This document shows positions 1 through 6,594 of a DNA stretch of 33,345 bases, piece after piece; the stretch's first letter is position 1; each line of letters starts with the position of its first letter. Source of the DNA: a virus. The DNA lies in the IMG/VR virus record IMGVR_UViG_3300027861_000112, positions 1-33,345 of that record. One strand, given 5' to 3'. Made by a program: the position numbers and the translations under genes. The notes below the pieces were generated by a model. That model was not told the DNA's origin. It did no database searches and worked only from the letters and a program-made list of their open reading frames with translations.

Positions 1-2
1 CT

Positions 3-2051
3 TTAGATACTGCTTTCGATGCTCTAGAGACAACTAAAAGTAAAGTCTTATCTAATAGACCTACTCATAGTATAAATTCTAACGAAGCCATACATAAGAT
101 TACTTCTAATAAACCGATAAATGAAGTTGCTTCTTCTAATGATGTCACTTTATATAGAGGTGTTAGTCATGGAGCCACTGAACATTATAACATTCCTGAA
201 GAATATGCAAAGAGATCTCGTGGAAGAGAACAGGTAGAAAGATTCTTAGAAGAGATTCGAGTAGAAGAATTTCCACACAGACCTTCGAGATATGAATCTA
301 CCTATTGGACTCCTGATCTTAGAGATGCATCTGGTTTTGCTGTTGGTAATACTTCTAAGTGGGAAGGACCAATTGTAAGCGAAATCAAGAGAAACAAGAA
401 AGACTTATTTTTTGGAGATCAGACCCAAGTCTCTTTTGTAGATAGTGCATTGACAGAAGCTGAACATCAAGGCATACCTATGACTAAGGGGATGTGGGAG
501 AGTGCTAGAGATAAGGGTAGGAAATACTGGAAAGGTATAGATTACGATGACTTAGTAAAAAATCCTGATGGATGGGTAGTACCTGAAGTCCTGATACCTG
601 GAACTAAAAGGAACCCTGTAATAGCAGAGAAAGCCATGAGTGTTGAAAGGACTTGGACCAAAAACAGCTATGATTATATCTATGGTAAAAAGAAGAATAT
701 ACAATCTAACAAAGCTATTAATCCTATCTCAGGTAAAGATGATGCTCATAATACAATTGAAGCATTGAAACACGGTGGTATGGCCGCAAGAATTAGAGAA
801 AGATATACTGAATTTGGATCAGGTTACCAAGGCTTAGAAGGAACTATGAGTAGTCGTAAGTCTCATAAGATACTTGGCTTCGAACAGGGTGACATCACAA
901 ACTCTATGAAGTTCGGACACTTAGACAAGAGCAGTATGATCAGATCTGTAATGAGTATCTGGGGTGGAGCTAAAGAAGCAAGGAACAAAAGAGCTGGAGC
1001 TATCTACGAAAGATTTAGAAATGGTAATGGACAGAAGTTCTCCGGTATGCCTAACAGTGGTATGTCAGCTAATATGAGAGCAAGTATCACTGACTTTAAG
1101 AAAGAATTCGCATCTCGTTGGGATATGTGGGGAAGAATGGCAATGTCAGCAGTCGATGGTGCAGAAGATATAGCCTTTAGAGAAGCTAGAGAGGCTGCTG
1201 TACAAAAAGGTATGCTCGGAGAGAGTATGTTCGGTAAAGTTATGTTAATGGAAGGTGTCTATGACGGTCAGAAATTTCAATTCGCAAGAAAGGTTGGAGA
1301 GATTGGAGACAATGAAGTTGCAGCTCAAATAGCTTCTAGTCATAATGTTGCTCCTTCTGTTTACGGAACTGGCCTTCAAGGAAAAGAAAAGTTCGTTGAT
1401 ATGGAGGTCTTCAAAGGCACAGAGATAGGAAAGATGAGCCTAGATGATATTAAAGCTCTAGAGGGCGAAATAAACAAAGCTGTAGGTTCTGTACATGATA
1501 CTGGTTTCGTACACAAAGACACTCACTTTGGTAACTTCTTTGTTGTAGAAAATAATGGAAAGAAAGAGATCGGAATGATCGACTTTGGTAATGCTGAGAA
1601 ATTAGGAAGAGAAGGAATAGAATACGACCAAAGAATGGTACAAGAAGCTATGAAGAGAAAAGCAAAGCAAGCAGAAGCAGGCATTGTAGATGAAGGCATA
1701 CAGTATGTTGAGAAAGCTGATGATCCTTTTGCTGCTGCTGGTGGAGGAGACCCTTTTGCTGCTCAGTTTGATGCTGCACAGAGTGCACCTACGAGTCCTG
1801 AGAAAGAAGCTTATGTGGATATGTTTGCTTCTTCTGAAAGCCAGAGTTTAGCAAGTGTTGCATCTTCTCTCTCTAAGGCGGGTAACAAAGAGGAAGTTCA
1901 TCTTCAATCTATGGCATTAGCACAGAATGATGCTATTAAAAGAAACAAGAGATTTAATAAATTATCAGAATCAGCTGTAGGTGCTGGATTAAGATCAGCT
2001 GCAGGTGCAGGTAAGGGTCATTCAAATTATGGCTCGACAATAAAGAAATAA
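3..2051 (+). CDS. Putative virion effector: ART-like plus atypical kinase domain (5' partial)
   Basis: The reading frame is open from the window edge, so the true start lies upstream; 682 residues are visible. The TTG at 450 is only an internal codon. The first part resembles an ADP-ribosyltransferase: LYRG (Arg codon 156), then STYWTPDLRDASGFA (about 291-335), then PEVLIPG (about 582-602), in the order of the R-S-E motifs. The second part looks like a full protein-kinase-like fold: glycine-rich loop GMLGESMFGKV (about 1210-1242), FARK lysine (about 1282-1293), a helix-C glutamate in GDNEVAAQ, catalytic loop HKDTHFGN (1512-1535) and IDFG (DFG at 1581-1589). HxDxHxGN resembles the ABC1/KdkA/aminoglycoside-kinase branch more than classical Ser/Thr kinases. 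The tail is Ala/Gly-rich with two DPFAA copies. Its neighbours are virion genes, so an injected host-modifying protein is plausible (inference). Substrate unknown. The kinase fold is fairly sure, the ART part less so. Confidence 0.6.
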   Translation, partial: LDTAFDALETTKSKVLSNRPTHSINSNEAIHKITSNKPINEVASSNDVTLYRGVSHGATEHYNIPEEYAKRSRGREQVERFLEEIRVEEFPHRPSRYESTYWTPDLRDASGFAVGNTSKWEGPIVSEIKRNKKDLFFGDQTQVSFVDSALTEAEHQGIPMTKGMWESARDKGRKYWKGIDYDDLVKNPDGWVVPEVLIPGTKRNPVIAEKAMSVERTWTKNSYDYIYGKKKNIQSNKAINPISGKDDAHNTIEALKHGGMAARIRERYTEFGSGYQGLEGTMSSRKSHKILGFEQGDITNSMKFGHLDKSSMIRSVMSIWGGAKEARNKRAGAIYERFRNGNGQKFSGMPNSGMSANMRASITDFKKEFASRWDMWGRMAMSAVDGAEDIAFREAREAAVQKGMLGESMFGKVMLMEGVYDGQKFQFARKVGEIGDNEVAAQIASSHNVAPSVYGTGLQGKEKFVDMEVFKGTEIGKMSLDDIKALEGEINKAVGSVHDTGFVHKDTHFGNFFVVENNGKKEIGMIDFGNAEKLGREGIEYDQRMVQEAMKRKAKQAEAGIVDEGIQYVEKADDPFAAAGGGDPFAAQFDAAQSAPTSPEKEAYVDMFASSESQSLASVASSLSKAGNKEEVHLQSMALAQNDAIKRNKRFNKLSESAVGAGLRSAAGAGKGHSNYGSTIKK

Positions 2052-2062
2052 AGTATTATAAT
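2034..2062 (+). promoter_or_regulatory. Sigma70-type promoter
   Basis: The -35 hexamer is TCGACA (2034-2039, 5 of 6 to TTGACA), the spacer is exactly 17 bases and the -10 is a perfect TATAAT (2057-2062). It overlaps the 3' end of the preceding gene, and its predicted start near 2069 leaves a leader of about 40 bases before the ATG at 2109. No comparable match was noticed in the other short gaps. It probably drives the structural gene block through host-type RNA polymerase. Confidence 0.7.
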
Positions 2063-2070
2063 AGACATAT

Positions 2071-2086
2071 ATACCCTGATGGGTAT
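2071..2086 (+). other. Short leader hairpin
   Basis: ATACCC and GGGTAT form a 6 bp perfect stem with a TGAT loop, directly downstream of the predicted transcription start and upstream of the ribosome binding site (GGAGAG near 2094-2099). No T-run follows, so it is unlikely to be a terminator. It may be a 5' stabilising stem of the late transcript, or chance. Confidence 0.35.
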
Positions 2087-2108
2087 TTAAATAGGAGAGT
2101 GATTTATA

Positions 2109-2561
2109 ATGTCAATTTTTTCATCAATGGCTACAGGTGCTCTAGGTAGAGCAGGTAAAGGTGCTGGTATCGGTGCTGCAGCTGGATATATGAACGAGGG
2201 AGATGTAACAGGTACATTATCAGGTGCTGCATTTGGTGCAGCTGCTGGTGTTGTAGGTGGCGGAGCTATGGCTCACTACGGAGGACCAGCTAGGATTGCT
2301 AGAAGAGGTATGGGAGCTATAGGCAGAAGAGCCAAGGGCAGACAAGCAGCTTTAGGAGGTCTTGGAGTAATGACTAAGAATCAAGGCAGAGCTTACGAAG
2401 GTCTTGGTAAGATGAGAGGTTACATGGGAACTGGAGCATCTTTCATCGGTCAAAATCGTGTTAATGTTAATAAATGGGGAGGAAGAGCAATTGGTGCTCT
2501 AGGTATTGGATCTGCAGCTCACATCGGTTCATCTATGATTGGTTCTAACAACGGTTATTAA
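2109..2561 (+). CDS. Small glycine-zipper protein, putative membrane-active virion protein
   Basis: This 150-residue protein is very rich in Gly and Ala and basic. Two GxxxG/GxxxA-rich hydrophobic stretches (residues about 8-27 and 32-57) resemble glycine-zipper segments that pack in membranes; a third sits near the C-terminus (GGRAIGALGIGSAA). There is no signal peptide and no recognised enzyme motif. The start ATG has GGAGAG about nine bases upstream, and it is the first gene after the promoter at 2034-2062. The next gene has similar segments. A role in the virion, for example in DNA ejection or membrane passage, is inference from composition and context; it could also be a chaperoned minor structural protein. 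Confidence 0.55.
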   Translation: MSIFSSMATGALGRAGKGAGIGAAAGYMNEGDVTGTLSGAAFGAAAGVVGGGAMAHYGGPARIARRGMGAIGRRAKGRQAALGGLGVMTKNQGRAYEGLGKMRGYMGTGASFIGQNRVNVNKWGGRAIGALGIGSAAHIGSSMIGSNNGY

Positions 2562-2571
2562 GGAATATTAA

Positions 2572-3360
2572 ATGTCTGGATTTAATGATTGGTATGCTCA
2601 AAATCCTGTTGGTTCGCCTGAAAGGTCTATGGTTGATACAAGCAACTATAAGTCTTGGTTGAAAACAGAAGGACAGTACTCCTCTCAAATGCGTAAGCAT
2701 ATACGTGGAGAAGTACATATGTTTGCTAGACAGCAATTTCCTAAGAGTTTTGCTCATGGTGGTTTTGCTGCTACTGTTTTTTCCCGTTCTGCAGGAGATA
2801 CCCTAAAGAACCCTTGGAGAAAGAAGGCAAGGGTTGGCAGTCCAGAATATATAAGGAATCTAGAGAAGTTAGACGAATTACATCCAGGTAATAAAAGAAT
2901 ACAAGATGCTTTACATTCAGCTAGAAACCCAAAGACAGGCGTAAAAGCTGTCATGGGTAGAGCAGCTGGAGAGATACTTGGTGGAGTTGCAGGTGTAGCT
3001 TTCACTGGTTATGCAGTGTATCAAGCAGAAGGTCATAGAGATAAAGTACAAACAGCTATCTCTGGTGTTGCTGGTGAAGTAGGTTTCGCAATTGGAACAG
3101 GTTTATCTGGCGGTAATATGTTAATAGGTATGGCTTCTAGTTTTGCTGCCACAGGTCTTGCCGAAGCAGGAATGAGTGTCACTAATAAAATGGTTGATGC
3201 TGAGAGAGCAAAACGTAAGTATGGATGGGGCGCACACACTGCTCCTTTCCAAACTGAGAGAGCACATACAATGAGACAACAATCACTTCAGCTGATGAAT
3301 AGAGGCCAGATGTCAGCTAGGTCTATGATGGGACAAGAGGCTGTCTTTGTTCATAAATAA
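2572..3360 (+). CDS. Unknown protein with C-terminal glycine-rich hydrophobic segments
   Basis: This 262-residue protein has a polar, basic N-terminal half (SGFNDWYAQNPVGSPE at the start, then Arg/Lys-rich) and a C-terminal half with hydrophobic glycine/alanine-rich segments: GEILGGVAGVAFTGYAVY (about residues 134-151) and a longer stretch from about 165 to 200. A basic amphipathic tail follows. The ATG is 11 bases after the previous stop, with a weak AAGGA site. Its layout echoes the upstream 150-residue protein and the hydrophobic part of the giant protein at 25707, suggesting a group of membrane-interacting virion proteins. It does not look like a small terminase, although it sits just before the large one. 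Function unknown. Confidence 0.5.
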   Translation: MSGFNDWYAQNPVGSPERSMVDTSNYKSWLKTEGQYSSQMRKHIRGEVHMFARQQFPKSFAHGGFAATVFSRSAGDTLKNPWRKKARVGSPEYIRNLEKLDELHPGNKRIQDALHSARNPKTGVKAVMGRAAGEILGGVAGVAFTGYAVYQAEGHRDKVQTAISGVAGEVGFAIGTGLSGGNMLIGMASSFAATGLAEAGMSVTNKMVDAERAKRKYGWGAHTAPFQTERAHTMRQQSLQLMNRGQMSARSMMGQEAVFVHK

Positions 3361-3371
3361 AGGAAAATAAT

Positions 3372-5318
3372 ATGGATGTTCTGGGATCAGATACACTTGC
3401 AGATCTGCGACAGGTTTCTTTACCTTTCAATCTTGATGAGGTGAAAGAAGTATGTCATCAGTGCGTGAGAAAACAATTAAAGAAATATGAGAGAATAAAA
3501 GGTCCTGATGGTAAATCGATGAAAGGTAAATTCATTGTACCTTGTACTGGTATTCCTTCAGAACCCGTAGATCCAGATCTGTTAGCTATGCTTCCAAATC
3601 AAGAAGCAAGAGATGATGCAGAACAATTAGAAGATATTGTAAAGTGGGCATCTGCCAATATGAAACTACCAGATGGTAGTCCTTGGAATGCTAGATGGTA
3701 TCAATCAGATGTTCTTAGATGTACCTCTAGACGTAAGGTCCTTCGTATTTCCCGTCGTGCGGGAAAGACAGACAGTGTATGTGTAGAGATTTGTTATTAC
3801 TTATTTACTAATCCAAACATAAAGATTGTAGTAGCAGGTCCACAAAAGACACATGCAGAAGAGATTTTTAATCGTGTTAGAGAGTTTATAGCTTCTAATC
3901 CAGCTCTAGCCAATATGGTTACCAGAGATGTTAGTGCTCCATGGTATGAAATTTGTTTAACAAATGGAGCTAGACTAAGAGGTTTTGCTGCTGGTGCCAA
4001 AGGTAAAGGTTCTTCAGTTGGTATTCGTGGACAGGATGCTGATAGATTATATTTAGAAGAAATGGACTATGTAGATGAAAAAGCTATCACTGGTGCAGTT
4101 CTTCCTATTCTACAAACGACCCCGAACACAGCTCTTGTGGGTTTCTCTACTCCTTCAGGATTCAGGACTCCCTATTATGAATGTTGTGAAGAAGACCCAT
4201 CTTATATAGAGTTTCATTTCTCTTATAAGGTACTACCTCACTGGAAAGCAGTTGAGGCTGATAAACCTAGATTTACAGAAGAAGACTGGACACATGAGTT
4301 CTTGGCTGAGTGGGGTTCTTCTGAGGCCGGCGTATATAGAACAGATTTTATTGAAGCAGCTCTAATGCCTTATGATTATGAAGGTATCAGAAGAATAGCT
4401 ACATGGAAGTATACAATCGGTACTGACTGGAATGAAAAACATGGTACTGAACTTGTTGTTGTTGGATATAATACTCATACAGCCACATACCAAGTTGTAG
4501 AATCAATATTAGTTCCAGGTTCAGAATTCACACAGCTTTCAGGTGTAGCTAAGTTATTAGAATTAAATAGGAAGTGGAAGCCTGATCATATATACATTGA
4601 TGCTGGTAATGGTTCTACAAACTACGAGTTATTAAGAAAAACTTCTTATGAACAGAGAAGACCTGGTGGAGATAGAGATACAGCTAGATTATTAGATATC
4701 CTTAAGCGATACGATGCTGGTTCTTCTATTCCTACCAAAGACCCTGTTACTGGAGAAGATATCCGTATGCCAGCTAAACCATTTATGGTTAATGCTTCTG
4801 TACGTATGTTTGAGCAGAAGAAGATTAAGATATCATCATTTGATGATGTTCTAGAAAAACAACTAAGAGCATATATCATTGACAGGTATACACCTACAAA
4901 GACTCCAGTTTACGCTTTAGATGACAAGAGAGTTGGAGATCACAGGTTAGATGCGTTAAACTTAGCATTGGTAGCTTTTCATCTAGAGTATGATGACTTA
5001 CATGTCATTACATATTTAACAGATGTAGCTATCGCTCCAGATCCAAGAACTGGAATTAAAGATATTAATATGCGACCTCAACATATCTCAGAGAGAGAAA
5101 GTACTCCTGAAGATAGAAGAATAGATGCTCCTGTTAAGAGTAATCGAGCCTTTAATAGCATGGCTGCTGCAAGAGTAGATAATGGAGTTCAGAAACTAAA
5201 GACTGACCGTAGAGGTTGGGATTTCGACAGAGAGCAAGAAGAAAAAACATCTTTCTTGCAAAGAAGACGAAATAGAGGTACAGTGTCTAGAAATAGACCA
5301 TCCAGAAGTAATTTTTAG
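3372..5318 (+). CDS. terL: Terminase large subunit (DNA-packaging ATPase/nuclease)
   Basis: This 648-residue protein is the motor that pumps DNA into the procapsid through the portal and cuts the concatemer. The ATPase half shows an atypical Walker A, SRRAGKT (about residues 127-133), Walker B LYLEEMD (about 226-232) and a coupling motif LVGFSTPSG (about 255-263). The RNase H-fold nuclease half shows three expected acidic residues: D352 in GTDWNEKHG, D410 in IYIDAGN and D527 in DHRLDALN. The length is at the upper end for the family because of an N-terminal extension (about 100 residues before the ATPase core, with CHQC near residue 28) and an Arg-rich tail. No small-terminase gene is recognisable nearby. 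Assignment is secure. Confidence 0.95.
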   Translation: MDVLGSDTLADLRQVSLPFNLDEVKEVCHQCVRKQLKKYERIKGPDGKSMKGKFIVPCTGIPSEPVDPDLLAMLPNQEARDDAEQLEDIVKWASANMKLPDGSPWNARWYQSDVLRCTSRRKVLRISRRAGKTDSVCVEICYYLFTNPNIKIVVAGPQKTHAEEIFNRVREFIASNPALANMVTRDVSAPWYEICLTNGARLRGFAAGAKGKGSSVGIRGQDADRLYLEEMDYVDEKAITGAVLPILQTTPNTALVGFSTPSGFRTPYYECCEEDPSYIEFHFSYKVLPHWKAVEADKPRFTEEDWTHEFLAEWGSSEAGVYRTDFIEAALMPYDYEGIRRIATWKYTIGTDWNEKHGTELVVVGYNTHTATYQVVESILVPGSEFTQLSGVAKLLELNRKWKPDHIYIDAGNGSTNYELLRKTSYEQRRPGGDRDTARLLDILKRYDAGSSIPTKDPVTGEDIRMPAKPFMVNASVRMFEQKKIKISSFDDVLEKQLRAYIIDRYTPTKTPVYALDDKRVGDHRLDALNLALVAFHLEYDDLHVITYLTDVAIAPDPRTGIKDINMRPQHISERESTPEDRRIDAPVKSNRAFNSMAAARVDNGVQKLKTDRRGWDFDREQEEKTSFLQRRRNRGTVSRNRPSRSNF

Positions 5319-5326
5319 GAGGAACA

Positions 5327-5791
5327 ATGGGATTAAGTTTATATTATAAAGAAGATGATAAGTTCATTGAGGTGTCTGTAGATATCGAAGATGGACTAGA
5401 ACCTTTGACATCTATCCATGATGGAAAGAAAGGTTCGGTTATAACTAGGCAATTATATGTAAGAAATGATGATTCTGCTCTGTGGTATTCTAATGTTATT
5501 GTACAGCCTTTAGATCTTGTCGATGCTGATCCTTATGGAGACACTGCATACAATGAAACTGGTTGGGGTATCAAAATGTCAGAAAGTATTTCTGAGCCTT
5601 CAATACAGGAATGGGAAGATATCAACTGGGGTCTATCAATAACTCTTGATGACTTCGGTTCTGATTCCGGCTCAGATACAACAACATATGTTCCTTTTTG
5701 GTATTATGAAACATGCCCTCCTAATGAGGATGCTCAAGTTAAAACTGATATAGTTATTAATGTAAGCTATACAGAGAATGCGATAGTTTAA
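5327..5791 (+). CDS. Unknown, probably virion-associated beta-rich protein
   Basis: This 154-residue acidic protein is not recognised. It starts eight bases after terL with an AGGAGG ribosome binding site. Alternating hydrophobic/polar residues throughout (for example ITRQLYVRNDDSALWYSNVIV) suggest a beta-sandwich, and the C-terminus ends in a strand-like DIVINVSYTENAIV. There is no signal peptide or membrane segment. Its stop overlaps the start of the next gene by one base (TAATG), so the two are likely translationally coupled. The place between terminase and portal suggests a capsid or head accessory protein, but nothing in the sequence proves it. Confidence 0.5.
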   Translation: MGLSLYYKEDDKFIEVSVDIEDGLEPLTSIHDGKKGSVITRQLYVRNDDSALWYSNVIVQPLDLVDADPYGDTAYNETGWGIKMSESISEPSIQEWEDINWGLSITLDDFGSDSGSDTTTYVPFWYYETCPPNEDAQVKTDIVINVSYTENAIV

Positions 5792-6210
5792 TGAAGAGAG
5801 ATTTAAAAAGTGTATTATCCCCAAAGGATAAAGATATACTAGGTGGAACTACAGGTACTACCTGGGTCCCAGATGATCCTCGTGAAGTCCTGTATCCATA
5901 TATACCTGTAGAAGAATCCTCTTTCGAAAAGAATGGTCTTGATGACAGAAGACAAAAAGCTCAACAAGTTGTAGATGGTTACAAGAAGATAGAAGAAGAG
6001 TGTGAAGAGCTAAAAGCTCAGATATCAGACAGATGTAAAACTGTGGTCATAGACTTAAAAGCTCAAGACAACCTGACTGTAATTGATGCTGTCAAAAGAG
6101 TATTTGGTACAGATGGGAAGACAATAACATTTCAGATGTACCAGAAATGTATTGAAGCACTAAACGACAGAACTAACGCAAGTTTACCTGAGCCAACAGA
6201 TAAGGGGTAA
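5791..6210 (+). CDS. Unknown small protein with a coiled-coil segment
   Basis: This 139-residue, charged, mostly helical protein starts at the A of a TAATG overlap with the upstream gene. Residues about 45-75 form a likely coiled coil (KKIEEECEELKAQISD), followed by a compact helical region. The N-terminus is polar with a WVPDDPREVLYPYIP stretch. I do not recognise a family. It is part of the four-gene block between terL and the portal gene, so a role in head assembly or as a structural adaptor is a guess from position. Confidence 0.5.
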   Translation: MKRDLKSVLSPKDKDILGGTTGTTWVPDDPREVLYPYIPVEESSFEKNGLDDRRQKAQQVVDGYKKIEEECEELKAQISDRCKTVVIDLKAQDNLTVIDAVKRVFGTDGKTITFQMYQKCIEALNDRTNASLPEPTDKG

Positions 6211-6216
6211 TTAACT

Positions 6217-6594
6217 ATGATGCAATTTTCTAAAGTCCCAGACGATGCTTATGAAGAAGCAGCTAATCAAATAATCTATTGTAAATTATTTCCTTTATTA
6301 TTAAAGGACTTTGTTACTCGTAGAGATGCAGAGCAATTGATGCTCCCCAGTAATCTCCCTGTGAACACTCAGGTCACTGTAATCCCTGGTCAAGGTGTTC
6401 AGGTGGCATTCCCTGCAGGAACTGGTAGTACTGCCACTCCTGGTCAAGGTAAGGGTACTGGAACGGTAAGTCCTCCATTCAATGCTTCTGTTCCTCATCC
6501 AAATAATCAAGCGCTCTCTACTGAAAAAGAATTAATAAAGAATGGTGGCGGTAGAACCGTTAAAACTATCTTGGATAAGGCATTAGGGGGCTAA
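6217..6594 (+). CDS. Unknown small protein
   Basis: This 125-residue protein has a helical N-terminal third (residues about 5-45), a low-complexity Gly/Thr/Pro middle (about 58-90, including GTGSTATPGQGKGTGT) and a helical C-terminus ending in KTILDKALGG. Two ATG codons are adjacent (6217 and 6220); AGGGG about nine bases upstream fits either. The flexible middle joining two helical parts would suit a linker or minor capsid protein. The next gene begins at the base after its stop. Function unknown. Confidence 0.45.
   Translation: MMQFSKVPDDAYEEAANQIIYCKLFPLLLKDFVTRRDAEQLMLPSNLPVNTQVTVIPGQGVQVAFPAGTGSTATPGQGKGTGTVSPPFNASVPHPNNQALSTEKELIKNGGGRTVKTILDKALGG

Noticed and set aside
450-455. TTG at 450 as gene start, and TTGACA as a -35 element
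   Set aside because: The frame is open through the window edge and upstream codons encode plausible domain sequence; no TATAAT-like hexamer lies 17 bases downstream.
2545-3239. Three consecutive minus-strand open frames
   Set aside because: They are antisense to the 262-residue gene, which has a proper start, spacing and composition; no sign of independent coding.
2572-3360. Small terminase subunit
   Set aside because: It lies directly before terL, but its C-terminal half is hydrophobic and glycine-rich, and no helix-turn-helix or oligomerisation pattern of small terminases is visible.
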